Positions 9,419 through 17,464 of a stretch of DNA of 64,000 bases are shown here, in pieces. The stretch lies in contig JAIRYV010000037.1 of NCBI GenBank assembly GCA_031267685.1, positions 1 to 64,000 of the forward strand. The letters run 5' to 3'. The notes under the pieces are model-generated. The model saw only the letters and a program-made list of their open reading frames with translations. It had not been told where the DNA came from and did not search any database. Numbering within the stretch: the stretch's first letter is position 1; each line of letters starts with the position of its first letter. A program made the translations under genes and the position numbers. Origin of the DNA: Treponema sp. GTDB taxonomy: Bacteria; Spirochaetota; Spirochaetia; Treponematales; Breznakiellaceae.

Positions 9419-9838
9419 TTACTTGTCTGTATCTTTTGCATCCTTGTTATCGGCATCAGCCTTCTCTTCTTTCTTGCCTTCCAGCTTCTCGGCCTTTTCT
9501 TCTTTAGCCACTACATCGACACTGGAAATGGCACTGCGGGAGAATTCCATTTTGGCGTTCTCGTCTACCCTGACGATCACAGTGTTCTCCTTGACGCTCT
9601 GGATGGTTCCGTGGATACCACCGATGGTGGTAATACGGTCGCCCTTCTTGAGCGCTGCAAGCATCTTCTGAGTATCTTTCTGCTTCTTGTTCTGCGGTCT
9701 GATGATAAGGAAATAGAAGATACCAATAATCAAAACGAACGGGATAAGACTTGAAACAAGCGCACCCGCACCTCCTCCAGACGCAGCGGCTGCGGCGTCT
9801 GGTGTTCCCAAGAGCGGGAAAAGGGTAAATGGATTCAT
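9419..9838 (-). CDS. yajC: Preprotein translocase subunit YajC
   Basis: YajC is the small accessory subunit of SecDF-YajC. The start at MNPFTLFPLLGTP (139 residues) is preferred because a longer in-frame version (from 9937) adds 33 residues with no family character. A strong AAGGAGG lies 30-odd nt upstream of this ATG, unusually far, with a small GCCG...CGGC hairpin between that may shorten the distance. One membrane helix (LIPFVLIIGIFYFLII) is followed by RPQNKKQK and KKGDRITTIGGIHGTI, both characteristic of YajC. The C-terminus carries an unusual Glu/Lys/Asp-rich tail. First gene of the yajC-secD-secF operon. Confidence 0.9.
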   Translation of the reverse strand: MNPFTLFPLLGTPDAAAAASGGGAGALVSSLIPFVLIIGIFYFLIIRPQNKKQKDTQKMLAALKKGDRITTIGGIHGTIQSVKENTVIVRVDENAKMEFSRSAISSVDVVAKEEKAEKLEGKKEEKADADNKDAKDTDK

Positions 9839-10011
9839 GCTGAAATAGCCGTGGGAAAAGCCCTCGGCTTCCTCCTTAAAAATACTTAGGCTCGTTTTGA
9901 AACGCGTGGCATCAAACGGCCATGATTCATATACCATAACATGAGCAAAGAACGAACATCAAGTATGCTTTGTTGCAGGAAGGATAAACGATAGAAACAA
10001 AATTTTACCAT

Positions 10012-10271
10012 GAACCACACAAATCACACGAACAGAATAGGGCAGTCTTCATTTCTCTCTATACGCGAAGATGAACATTCGTGTGGTTCGTGATTCTAAA
10101 ACATTCTATGTGTTTATCCTGACGAGGGTGTCAGAAGACCTTCTGAACGTGTGTGAACCCATCAACGAAGGGGTTAGAAGACCTTCTGAACGTATACGTA
10201 CTACTCGACGAAGAGGCAGGATAAACACAATGAAGACTGCCGTATTCTGTTCGTTCCTGTTTGTGTGGTTC
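10012..10271. repeat. Nested inverted-repeat element, about 260 bp
   Basis: The outer arms at 10012-10052 and 10230-10271 are about 41 bp and nearly identical in inverted orientation (GAACCACACAAA ... CAGTCTTCAT). Just inside, GTGTTTATCCTG (10110-10121) and CAGGATAAACAC (10217-10228) form a second perfect 12-bp pair. The centre holds two copies of AGAAGACCTTCTGAACGT about 44 bp apart, themselves near-palindromic. The left arm also pairs partly with ATTCGTGTGGTTCGTG near 10079. The element fills most of the gap between yajC (minus) and the plus-strand gene at 10334. It encodes nothing convincing and resembles a MITE-like or large hairpin element. Confidence 0.85.
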
Positions 10272-10333
10272 TATAACTTCTGACATCACCTTTTGGCTAT
10301 TCCCTATGTCCTTATCTTGCCGATAGTATAAAA

Positions 10334-12076
10334 ATGGTAGATATGAGTAACACCGATGATACGTTCAATCGACTAGTATTGGATATGTCGCTGGAAGATC
10401 GGAAAAATCTTTTAGAGCGCTTGTCAAGTCAATCTAACCTTTCGCGGGACCCTTTATATGAAGAGAGCGTGGATACTTATAAAGAAGATATTATGGCGCA
10501 ATTCAGCCGTCTGCCTTGGTATGGGCGTCTGATTTGCTTTATCATGAGTATATTCAAGTCTATACCGCCAGATAAGGTGTTTGAGGACTCACGAATTGAC
10601 CGATTAGGCAAGATAATCGAATCGAAGGCCCCGGGTTACTTTGATCGTAAGCGTGTAATGATGTTGCCAGCCTTTCACGCAGCGCTTATTGAACTGAAAA
10701 CCGGGTCGCGTTTCTTCTATAACGCGCTGGATGCCAGCCTGAACCACGATAGGGGCGCGTTTTTCGCCTTTCTCGCCTCTCTTGAGATGCACGATATGTA
10801 CTCTCGTTTACAGAAAGAGACCGATCCACTCAAATTCGTGGATAGGCATCCAGATATTAGCGAGATGGACCTGCGACACATGGTGTTCCAGACCATGGAC
10901 GCGATATTAGAGACCATAAGTGAGCAAGAGCGGGAAAGTATGTATACTAACGCCCACTCCCTCTATAACCTCAAAGCACTGGCCAGCTTCCCCTTTGAGC
11001 GCGTGATTCTGTCGTTCCTTCCTGACCAGCAGATTAACGGACCAAGCTGTCCAGTCTATGTGGTAAAGGATCAGCTTATGTCCTTGAATGACATTCTGTA
11101 CTCCTTCAAAGACCCGCCTTCAATAGCCCTGATTGAGTCCTTGTTTGTGTTCCAGCTTCATGGTAGGGAAGAAAGGAAAAACTTTGATATGGATATGGAG
11201 ATGCCGGAGTTGCTCTACAAGGCCGAGAGCTCCCTTCTAACGTTCAGGAACTTTAACAAATATGTTCCACTCAACCTGATCCTGCGTTGTGCCACCCACG
11301 ACATGATGCTTGAACCGAGACTTCTCACGGGTGGCGAGGATTGGTTCGTAATGTTTCAAGATTACTGGCGACAGCACATTGAGAAGCAGATCGTTGCGTA
11401 TATGTGGGACCGGCATAAGAAGGAACTGTTTGAATCATTCCGCTACTTCCTCAAAGGCCGTAATCTCATGTTCCTTAATAACACGGCTTCTGACTCTAAC
11501 CCCGACGGGATTACAGTCCAAGGATCGTTCAGTCTTTCGTTTCTACTAACTTTCTATATTGTAGTATTCGTCAATGACCTCAACGGTCTGCTCAGAACGA
11601 TCCTGCTTGACGGGGACTTTGTGAAACGGGAGCAGCGCACAAGCTTTACCGAAGGCTATAACGACCTTATGAAATTGGAAAGTGATATCAAGGAGTTTGA
11701 TCAGTCTCTTGCCGCGACAGGAAGACTGGGAAAACGTTACATTTTAGCGCTTGAAGACCCTTCGATTCCGACACGTCTGCGAAAGACCCAACTGGTGATT
11801 GAAGACGCGACTGAGGAGGCCCAGCTCATCATTGAGCGGACGCGGAAGGCTATTGATGCCGTGATCAATGTTCTCAACACGATTATCACCAAAGACGAGG
11901 GTAACTACGAGGCTTTGAGTAACATGGCGCATTTTATCGGCAAGGCCGACCTGAGTTCTACAGCGTCGAGCCACAAGGAGATGGTCTTTCTCAACAATGT
12001 AACTGAAACAATTCAAAAACTACAAAAGACTGTACAGTTACTAGATGATATCAATGTTGTAGAGCTTGGAATTTAA
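10334..12076 (+). CDS. Treponema-type conserved hypothetical protein (DUF5312-like), 580 residues
   Basis: A soluble, largely helical protein with no signal peptide. One hydrophobic stretch (SFLLTFYIVVFVNDLNGL, about residue 395) could be a buried helix. The C-terminal 150 residues are long charged helices (ITKDEGNYEALSNMAHFIGK, EMVFLNNVTETIQKLQKTVQ) suggestive of coiled-coil packing. I associate it with the family of unknown function DUF5312, found mainly in Treponema beside argS; that assignment is from memory and untested. It precedes argS by 11 bp, implying co-transcription. The start could be Met1 or Met4 (MSNTDDTFNRLV); neither has a good ribosome site. Confidence 0.75.
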   Translation: MVDMSNTDDTFNRLVLDMSLEDRKNLLERLSSQSNLSRDPLYEESVDTYKEDIMAQFSRLPWYGRLICFIMSIFKSIPPDKVFEDSRIDRLGKIIESKAPGYFDRKRVMMLPAFHAALIELKTGSRFFYNALDASLNHDRGAFFAFLASLEMHDMYSRLQKETDPLKFVDRHPDISEMDLRHMVFQTMDAILETISEQERESMYTNAHSLYNLKALASFPFERVILSFLPDQQINGPSCPVYVVKDQLMSLNDILYSFKDPPSIALIESLFVFQLHGREERKNFDMDMEMPELLYKAESSLLTFRNFNKYVPLNLILRCATHDMMLEPRLLTGGEDWFVMFQDYWRQHIEKQIVAYMWDRHKKELFESFRYFLKGRNLMFLNNTASDSNPDGITVQGSFSLSFLLTFYIVVFVNDLNGLLRTILLDGDFVKREQRTSFTEGYNDLMKLESDIKEFDQSLAATGRLGKRYILALEDPSIPTRLRKTQLVIEDATEEAQLIIERTRKAIDAVINVLNTIITKDEGNYEALSNMAHFIGKADLSSTASSHKEMVFLNNVTETIQKLQKTVQLLDDINVVELGI

Positions 12077-12087
12077 GAGGTTTTATT

Positions 12088-13839
12088 ATGAACGATGTTA
12101 CAGAAATCCTGAAAGCGCGGGTTGCTGCCGCGCTCAATGACTTGTTACAGGACGCGGGAGCTATGACTATTGAGGCATCTGCAGTCATTGCCGAAACTCC
12201 GCCCAAGCCGGAGATGGGCGACTTGGGTTTTCCTATGTTCAGCTTTGCCAAATTCTTACGAAAAGGGCCAGCGCAGATCGCACAAGCGCTTGCGACGAAA
12301 CTCGCGACGCAGACTGGGCAGGCCAGTGCTACGTTCACGGTTGATGGCCCGTATCTCAACGCCCGCCTCAATCGCGGAGAAGTGGCGCGGGCGCTCCTTG
12401 AACGTGCACTCAATGAAGCCGCTCCGTTTGGCAAACCCCAGACTCTTGCCGGTTCCCGCATTATGGTCGAGTTCTCCAGCCCCAACACCAACAAGCCTCT
12501 GCACCTCGGCCACCTCCGTAACGATGTGCTGGGTGAAAGTGTTTCACGCATACTCACGGCCTGCGGTGCTGATGTGTGGAAGGTCTGCATCATCAATGAT
12601 CGCGGCGTGCATATCTGCAAATCCATGCTGGCCTATAAAGAACATGGCGAGGGCAAGACCCCGGAAAGCGAAGGTGTCAAGAGTGATCACTTTGTGGGAA
12701 ACTTTTACGTTCGCTTTCATCTTATGAGCCAGAACGATCCACAGGCCGAAGCACGATCCCAGGATATGCTCCGCAAGTGGGAAGCCGGAGACCCAGAAAC
12801 CTTATATTTATGGAAGAAAATGAATAACTGGACAGTGAGCGGCATAAAGCAGACTTACGAACGTACCGGTGTCTCGTTTAACCAATACTATTTTGAAAGC
12901 CAAACCTACCTCAAAGGCAGGGATGAGGTTCTCAAGGGTTTGGAATCCGGACTTTTTTATAAGGAAGCAGACGGCTCAGTATGGGTAGACCTGAGCGCTG
13001 AACAGCTTGATAAGAAGGTATTGCTCCGCAAAGACGGTACATCGCTGTACATCACGCAGGATATTGGCACAGCCATCTCCCGCCATAACGACTGGCCTTT
13101 TGATAAGCTAGTATATGTCGTGGGTTCTGAACAGCAGTATCATTTCAAGGTGTTGTTTACCATACTGCAAAAACTCGGCTTTGCCTGGACACAAAATCTT
13201 TACCACCTTTCCTATGGCATGGTAAACCTGCCCGATGGTAAGATGAAGAGTCGTGAAGGCACGGTGGTTGATGCTGATGATCTGTTGGACAGCCTCCACG
13301 CACTTGCGCTTAATGAGATTCGCTCCAAGGAACGGGAGGAAGCTGTCGGCGACCCCGACGCGACTGCTGAAAAAGTTGCGCTGGCAGCTCTGCACTACTA
13401 CCTTTTGCAGGTTTCCCCATCCAAAGACATGCTCTTTGATCCTACAGAATCGCTTTCGTTTAACGGCAACACCGGCCCCTATCTCCAGTACATGGGTGCG
13501 CGCGTTTCAGCCCTGCTCCGCAAGGCGCCACCTGAACTCAAGGCGGAAGCCTCCAATGGAGAACTGCTCGTTTCCGACACCGAATGGGACTTGGTTAAGA
13601 CTCTGGCAAACTACGAGAATGTCATTGCCAGTGCCGCCGCGCTTATGGACCCATCGGTTCTGGCGGCATACCTCTACGATCTGTCAAAATCTTTCAGTCG
13701 TTTCTATCATGACTGCCCGATACTGAGCGCTGAAACCCCCGCACTTGCTTCGGCTCGACTTGCGCTATCGCAGGCGGTTCTGCGCGTACTCAAGGATACG
13801 CTGGGTTTGATCTGCGTCCCTTTCCTTGAAACCATGTAA
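12088..13839 (+). CDS. argS: Arginyl-tRNA synthetase
   Basis: Class I aminoacyl-tRNA synthetase that charges tRNA-Arg. Of 583 residues, the first ~120 form the Arg-specific N-terminal additional domain. The HIGH motif appears as HLGH in NKPLHLGHLRNDVLGE (about residue 137). The KMSKS equivalent is degenerate, KMKSREG near residue 385, as is common for ArgRS. The C-terminal DALR-type anticodon-binding domain ends with ALRVLKDTLGLICVPF. An AGAGG ribosome site lies 8 nt before the ATG. It shares an operon with the upstream hypothetical gene and ends at a two-way hairpin facing rnc. Confidence 0.96.
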   Translation: MNDVTEILKARVAAALNDLLQDAGAMTIEASAVIAETPPKPEMGDLGFPMFSFAKFLRKGPAQIAQALATKLATQTGQASATFTVDGPYLNARLNRGEVARALLERALNEAAPFGKPQTLAGSRIMVEFSSPNTNKPLHLGHLRNDVLGESVSRILTACGADVWKVCIINDRGVHICKSMLAYKEHGEGKTPESEGVKSDHFVGNFYVRFHLMSQNDPQAEARSQDMLRKWEAGDPETLYLWKKMNNWTVSGIKQTYERTGVSFNQYYFESQTYLKGRDEVLKGLESGLFYKEADGSVWVDLSAEQLDKKVLLRKDGTSLYITQDIGTAISRHNDWPFDKLVYVVGSEQQYHFKVLFTILQKLGFAWTQNLYHLSYGMVNLPDGKMKSREGTVVDADDLLDSLHALALNEIRSKEREEAVGDPDATAEKVALAALHYYLLQVSPSKDMLFDPTESLSFNGNTGPYLQYMGARVSALLRKAPPELKAEASNGELLVSDTEWDLVKTLANYENVIASAAALMDPSVLAAYLYDLSKSFSRFYHDCPILSAETPALASARLALSQAVLRVLKDTLGLICVPFLETM

Positions 13840-13853
13840 GAGATGGATACGCT

Positions 13854-13893
13854 GGGTTGCGGCTTGACCATTTCCAGCCAAGCCGCTTAACCC
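13854..13893. terminator. Bidirectional hairpin between argS and rnc
   Basis: GGGTTGCGGCTTG and CAAGCCGCTTAACCC form an imperfect stem of about 13 bp with a 12-nt loop. It lies after the argS stop and covers the last codons of the convergent rnc gene. It has no long T-tract, so termination may be partly factor-dependent. Confidence 0.55.
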
Positions 13894-14642
13894 GACTGGG
13901 TAGTGGGAGAGAGAGTCTCGAATGCCATGCGAGCAGCTTCCTGCTCCGCACTTTTCTTGTTACGACCGGTTCCTGGACCAAAGGTTTGCTCGTTCACGGT
14001 AACTTCCATCCAGAAAAGGCGATCATGCTCTGGGCCGGAGCGTTTCAGCAAATGATAGACCGGATAGGACTTGAAGAGCTGTTGACTGAGTTCTTGCAGG
14101 AGCGATTTGTAGTCCTGATAGAAACGCTTATCCAGAACCCGCTTGATTTCAGGCTGTATAAGCCGGCTTACAAAGGCGTAAGTCGGCTTATAACCAGAAT
14201 CCAGATACAGAGCCGCGATGAGAGCCTCCAGCGCATCTGCAAGGATGGCCTTCTTGTTTCTACCGCCTGAAAGCTCTTCCCCCTTGCCCAGAAGCAGTAT
14301 AGTGTCAAGCTCAAGCTCCCGCGCAATCCCTGAAAGAATGTCCTCTGACACCACCACTGACTTGATCTTGGCAAGCTCGCCTTCCGGCTTATCATTCAAC
14401 GTCTCATAGAGCAGTGTAGCGCTTATCGCGCCTAGTACCGCATCGCCGAGGAACTCAAGCCGCTCATTGTTTGCTTTGTTGCCAGCCTCGTTAGACACAG
14501 AACGGTGGGTCAGGGCAAGATTCAACAGCTCAGTATTTTTAAATTTGATACTTACCCGCTTCTGAAAGGCGCTTAACAGTTTCTTTCGCGCCACATCACG
14601 CAGGACAAGCACATGTTCCGCGCTCGGATCAAGTCTTTTCAT
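13887..14642 (-). CDS. rnc: Ribonuclease III
   Basis: Double-strand-specific endoribonuclease that processes rRNA precursors and structured mRNAs. The catalytic signature NERLEFLGDAVLGA lies at about residues 58-71, and the second acidic cluster is ILADALEALIAALYLDSG. The C-terminal double-stranded-RNA-binding domain starts at DYKSLLQELSQQ and ends with GRNKKSAEQEAARMAFETL. At 251 residues it is slightly longer than E. coli RNase III because of an N-terminal extension (MKRLDPSAEHVLVLRDVARK). It is the third gene of rpmF-acpP-rnc, a common bacterial order. Confidence 0.96.
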   Translation of the reverse strand: MKRLDPSAEHVLVLRDVARKKLLSAFQKRVSIKFKNTELLNLALTHRSVSNEAGNKANNERLEFLGDAVLGAISATLLYETLNDKPEGELAKIKSVVVSEDILSGIARELELDTILLLGKGEELSGGRNKKAILADALEALIAALYLDSGYKPTYAFVSRLIQPEIKRVLDKRFYQDYKSLLQELSQQLFKSYPVYHLLKRSGPEHDRLFWMEVTVNEQTFGPGTGRNKKSAEQEAARMAFETLSPTTQSG

Positions 14643-14678
14643 GACACGAACCGACGCGGATAGTTGAACGACAACACC

Positions 14679-14915
14679 TTACTTCTGCTGTGATTTGATA
14701 AACTCGTAGGCGTCCCTAACCGTTTCAAACTCATTGGCCTTCTCGTCTGGAATCTGAATTTTTAACTCTTCCTCGATAGCGTAGACCAGTTCATAAGTAT
14801 CCAAGCTATCAGCGCCAAGATCTTGCCGGAAGGAAGCATCCATGGTGATTTTCTCTTCATCAACATCAAGCTTCTCGGCAACCAGCTTCTTCATCTTGTT
14901 AAACAGTTCATCCAT
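14679..14915 (-). CDS. acpP: Acyl carrier protein
   Basis: Small acidic carrier (78 residues) that holds growing fatty acyl chains on 4'-phosphopantetheine. The attachment serine is Ser37 in GADSLDTYEL; the usual motif is DSLDxVEL, with Thr-Tyr here in place of the common Met-Val/Thr-Val. Four-helix ACP spacing is preserved. It sits between rpmF (14 bp upstream) and rnc and is expected to be transcribed from the strong promoter at 15151-15179. Confidence 0.96.
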   Translation of the reverse strand: MDELFNKMKKLVAEKLDVDEEKITMDASFRQDLGADSLDTYELVYAIEEELKIQIPDEKANEFETVRDAYEFIKSQQK

Positions 14916-14929
14916 CTTTTACAACTCCT

Positions 14930-15118
14930 TTAGACTTTAGAATCAGGTACAATGACCTGTTTTCCCCGGTAGAACCCGCATTTGGGGCAAACTCGATGTC
15001 GCAACACCAAGTTACCGCAGGTACCGCACTCAACCATAGTAGGTGCGACAAGTTTCATGTTGATCGACTGACGACGGCGTGTTCTCGCCTTTGACGTTTT
15101 ATATCTGGGTACAGCCAT
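14930..15118 (-). CDS. rpmF: 50S ribosomal protein L32
   Basis: A 62-residue ribosomal protein of the large subunit. It starts AVPRYKTSKARTRRRQS and carries a four-cysteine zinc ribbon, CGTCGN...CPKCGFYRG, so this is the zinc-binding (C+) form. First gene of the rpmF-acpP-rnc operon. Confidence 0.97.
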   Translation of the reverse strand: MAVPRYKTSKARTRRRQSINMKLVAPTMVECGTCGNLVLRHRVCPKCGFYRGKQVIVPDSKV

Positions 15119-15150
15119 TACAACGCTCCTTACTAAACAAAAGATAATTT

Positions 15151-15179
15151 ATTATACAAAAATCCTTGCCTTGTGTCAA
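15151..15179 (-). promoter_or_regulatory. Full-consensus promoter of rpmF-acpP-rnc
   Basis: On the minus strand TTGACA (15174-15179) and TATAAT (15151-15156) are both perfect and separated by exactly 17 nt. The -35 box lies in the loop, and the spacer in one arm, of the coaD terminator hairpin. The site drives toward rpmF, whose ATG is about 32 nt beyond the -10. Confidence 0.85.
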
Positions 15180-15196
15180 GATTCGCACAAGGCAAG
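15165..15196 (-). terminator. Rho-independent terminator of coaD, overlapping the rpmF promoter
   Basis: A perfect 11-bp stem (CTTGCCTTGTG / CACAAGGCAAG, 10-nt loop) is followed on the minus strand by GATTTTTG. It lies 13 bp past the coaD stop. Its sequence is shared with the -35 and spacer of the next promoter. Confidence 0.8.
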
Positions 15197-15209
15197 CCGT
15201 ATCCCGCGC

Positions 15210-15683
15210 TCAAAACCGAGCCTTGAGCGCCTCAGCGACCGAAGGTGGAACCATGCCGGAGATGTCTCCATGAAAGGACGCCAGTTCTTTGATCGACGAC
15301 GATCTCAGTACGAAGTACTCAGGATCAGTGGTCATAAACAGGGTTTCAATATTTCGGTTCAGCGTCTTGTTCATCATGGAAAGCTCAAATTCATAGGAGA
15401 AATCGTCATTACCTCGTACACCGCGTAAGAGGATGCGGGCATTATGTTGTTGCATAAACTCCACGATAAGCCTGTCGCAGACAAGTATCGACACGTTTGT
15501 ATATTCTCGCGTCAGGTCTGCTATCAGCTTAACCCGCTCTTCGGTGGAGAAGAGGTAGCGTTTCTGGCGATTCTCCGCCACAACTACGATAAGCTCGTCA
15601 AAGATGGCGCTTGCCCGCTCAATGATGTTGAAATGCCCAAGCGTGGGCGGGTCAAAAGACCCTGGAAACACAGCCCTTAACAT
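15210..15683 (-). CDS. coaD: Phosphopantetheine adenylyltransferase
   Basis: Catalyses 4'-phosphopantetheine + ATP to dephospho-CoA, the penultimate step of CoA synthesis. The 157-residue length is typical. The nucleotidyltransferase motif is PGSFDPPTLGH (T/HxGH form TLGH). The family's RGVRGNDDFSYEFELSMMN motif and C-terminal SSSIKELASFHGDISGMVPP are intact. It has its own terminator. The product supplies CoA for charging the ACP encoded just downstream, though the genes are in separate transcripts. Confidence 0.96.
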   Translation of the reverse strand: MLRAVFPGSFDPPTLGHFNIIERASAIFDELIVVVAENRQKRYLFSTEERVKLIADLTREYTNVSILVCDRLIVEFMQQHNARILLRGVRGNDDFSYEFELSMMNKTLNRNIETLFMTTDPEYFVLRSSSIKELASFHGDISGMVPPSVAEALKARF

Positions 15684-15747
15684 ATAGGATAAGTATAGAG
15701 AACTTTTAAAGCGTAGTCAAGCCGCGCTAACCAGAAAACTAGCCACG

Positions 15748-15761
15748 GTGTCTGACACTAT
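15748..15761. repeat. Dispersed palindrome GTGTCTGACACTAT, copy 1
   Basis: A GTGTC/GACAC dyad lies in the 84-bp gap between coaD and the next minus-strand gene. The same core recurs at 31815-31830 and 49237-49259, always between genes. Confidence 0.6.
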
Positions 15762-15767
15762 AACAAG

Positions 15768-16448
15768 TTAAGCCCGCAGGTAGGCTGCGAACATCGCGCC
15801 TTCATCTGTGGGAAACGACAGAAAACGCAGTAGTACGACACGCCCATACTGTGTAAGTACACAACGCGGGGAAAGTACGGCATCTCCAGCCCTGAGCGAA
15901 CATTCCTCCAGCACAGTGTTAAGCGGAATATCCCACATAGACGAAAATGGATAGAACGATAATTGTACCTCAGAAACACCCTTGACCTCGCCAGTAACGA
16001 GACGGTCATTCACCGGGTTCACGAGCAAGAGGCCGAAGCGCCGCGTATCTTGTTCGCTAACAGTGGCCGGGGCAAGACTCTGTATTACACGGCGTAGCGT
16101 ATCAATATCAGATGGCCTATCGAGTCGTTCATCAAGCAGAGCAGCTACACCCATGTAAAACGCTTTAACTGCCTCCTCAAGCGGGAAGTAGTCGCCTCGG
16201 AGCAGGATTATGGGGCAGGCAGGCTTGGGGACACGGCGCGCCGTACATTGGATGAATTGCAGAAGCGTCTTCCAGTGACGGGGAAAATCACTCGCGCTTA
16301 TGATGATGGCGTCAGCCTGTATCTCATCAAGGTTATCCATTGCCTTGATAACATAGCGATAACGGATAAGGTCACAACCTAGGGGTCTTATATAGAAGGA
16401 AACAAGCTCGCTTACCTCATCAGAGGCAATGACCATGAGCAGTTTCAT
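15768..16448 (-). CDS. Hypothetical protein with receiver-like N-terminus and possible PilZ-like C-terminus
   Basis: 226 residues, cytoplasmic. The first ~125 residues alternate beta/alpha like a response-regulator fold (KLLMVIASDEVSELV, ADAIIISASDF, CPIILLRGDY). However, the usual acidic pocket and phospho-acceptor Asp are not obvious, so it may be a degenerate receiver. The second half (TGEVKGVSEVQLSFYPF, ECSLRAGDAVLSPRCVL, GRVVLLRFLSFP) has the beta-barrel rhythm of PilZ domains, but the RxxxR c-di-GMP motif is not clear. It is the second gene after the exported protein gene (6-bp gap). Domain calls are inference from pattern only. Confidence 0.55.
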   Translation of the reverse strand: MKLLMVIASDEVSELVSFYIRPLGCDLIRYRYVIKAMDNLDEIQADAIIISASDFPRHWKTLLQFIQCTARRVPKPACPIILLRGDYFPLEEAVKAFYMGVAALLDERLDRPSDIDTLRRVIQSLAPATVSEQDTRRFGLLLVNPVNDRLVTGEVKGVSEVQLSFYPFSSMWDIPLNTVLEECSLRAGDAVLSPRCVLTQYGRVVLLRFLSFPTDEGAMFAAYLRA

Positions 16449-16454
16449 ACTATA

Positions 16455-17402
16455 CTATTCAGTACCCAGATTCAGTACCGTGTAATCCACAATGGTCCAG
16501 ATGTCGGCCTTTCGTTGCAGATAATAGGTGTAGCGCTTACGCTCGGTAAAGTTATTTCCTATCCTGAATTTTTCTTGAACGATAACGGTTCCCTCGTCAG
16601 CAGTGTAAGAGGTTCGTTCGATCTGAAATTCTATGGGAATCAGGGCAATATCCTGGTCAATCACCGCGCTTTGCAGGTCGGCGCGGTAGCGAGCCAGCAG
16701 TCGCTGTCGGCCTTCCTCGGATTCAGCCCGCCATTCCCGCTGACGTACGCTATCACGGGCGATCATGGCCTCCAAGTCAAGGTATAAGAAGAACTTTTCC
16801 CACTGAGACCTTTGCCGTGCTGTTAAAAAGTATTCCACTACCTGATCCGGCGGCAGTTTTTCCCGTACCAGCAGGGCATTAGTCGCCGAATCCAGTTCCT
16901 GTGGCACGCCATTGGCATCAGGCAGTATGCCCGGACGAATACTGAGGGAAAGCCGGTTCGATTCCAGTGTTCGCGTATTTGCTGTACGGTACAATTCCGG
17001 GTAAAGCGATGCCCATACCACGAAAGAACCGCTCTGGGATAGCGTTACATAGTCGCGTATATCCTCAACAAACGAGAATGATTCTCCACTTTCCAGAGAA
17101 ATCTCCCGAAAGAACACCTGCTGATTCTGGTTCCGTCTACGCATGAGGGTCTCGGCACTCGCTAGTGCCACATTTGACTGGGTCCTCACTTCAAAGTCAA
17201 GGGAAAACGCCCGCTCGTCCGCCAGCTTAAAGCGAAACGGCACGGGACTATCGTTGTTTATCGTTACCTGAACATAGATTGGCGAACCAGCAGTGTAATA
17301 TATCTGCTTGTCAAAATAACGAATACTGAAAGTAACATCGGCGAACATATTGAAAGAGGCCATCATCAAAAACGCCACTATAAAAATAATACGCTGTTTC
17401 AT
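16455..17402 (-). CDS. Exported hypothetical protein, 315 residues
   Basis: A Sec signal peptide is clear: MKQR, a hydrophobic core (IIFIVAFLMMASF) and cleavage near NMFA-DVTF. The start at 17402 is preferred over ATGs at 17414 and 17405 because GGAG is then 6 nt upstream. The mature protein begins with an immunoglobulin-like beta region (IYVQVTINNDSPVPFRFKL), as in proteins with an intracellular-proteinase-inhibitor-type fold. It ends with an NTF2-like region (ARYRADLQSAVIDQD, KADIWTIVDYTVLNLG). I do not recognise a named family. It probably forms an operon with the downstream receiver-like gene and is divergent from mfd. Confidence 0.7.
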   Translation of the reverse strand: MKQRIIFIVAFLMMASFNMFADVTFSIRYFDKQIYYTAGSPIYVQVTINNDSPVPFRFKLADERAFSLDFEVRTQSNVALASAETLMRRRNQNQQVFFREISLESGESFSFVEDIRDYVTLSQSGSFVVWASLYPELYRTANTRTLESNRLSLSIRPGILPDANGVPQELDSATNALLVREKLPPDQVVEYFLTARQRSQWEKFFLYLDLEAMIARDSVRQREWRAESEEGRQRLLARYRADLQSAVIDQDIALIPIEFQIERTSYTADEGTVIVQEKFRIGNNFTERKRYTYYLQRKADIWTIVDYTVLNLGTE

Positions 17403-17464
17403 CATATACTCCATGTGTCTTTATAAAGGATCGAGAAATCTATTATAGTAATCGGTAAACTATT

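Noticed and set aside
9839-9937. 33-residue N-terminal extension of YajC
   Set aside because: No ribosome site before the earlier ATG and no resemblance to YajC; the AAGGAGG inside it fits the later start better.
10012-10271. Insertion sequence
   Set aside because: No transposase or long open frame; only inverted repeats are present.
10071-10283. 70-residue coding region
   Set aside because: It lies entirely inside the nested inverted-repeat element and has no family character.
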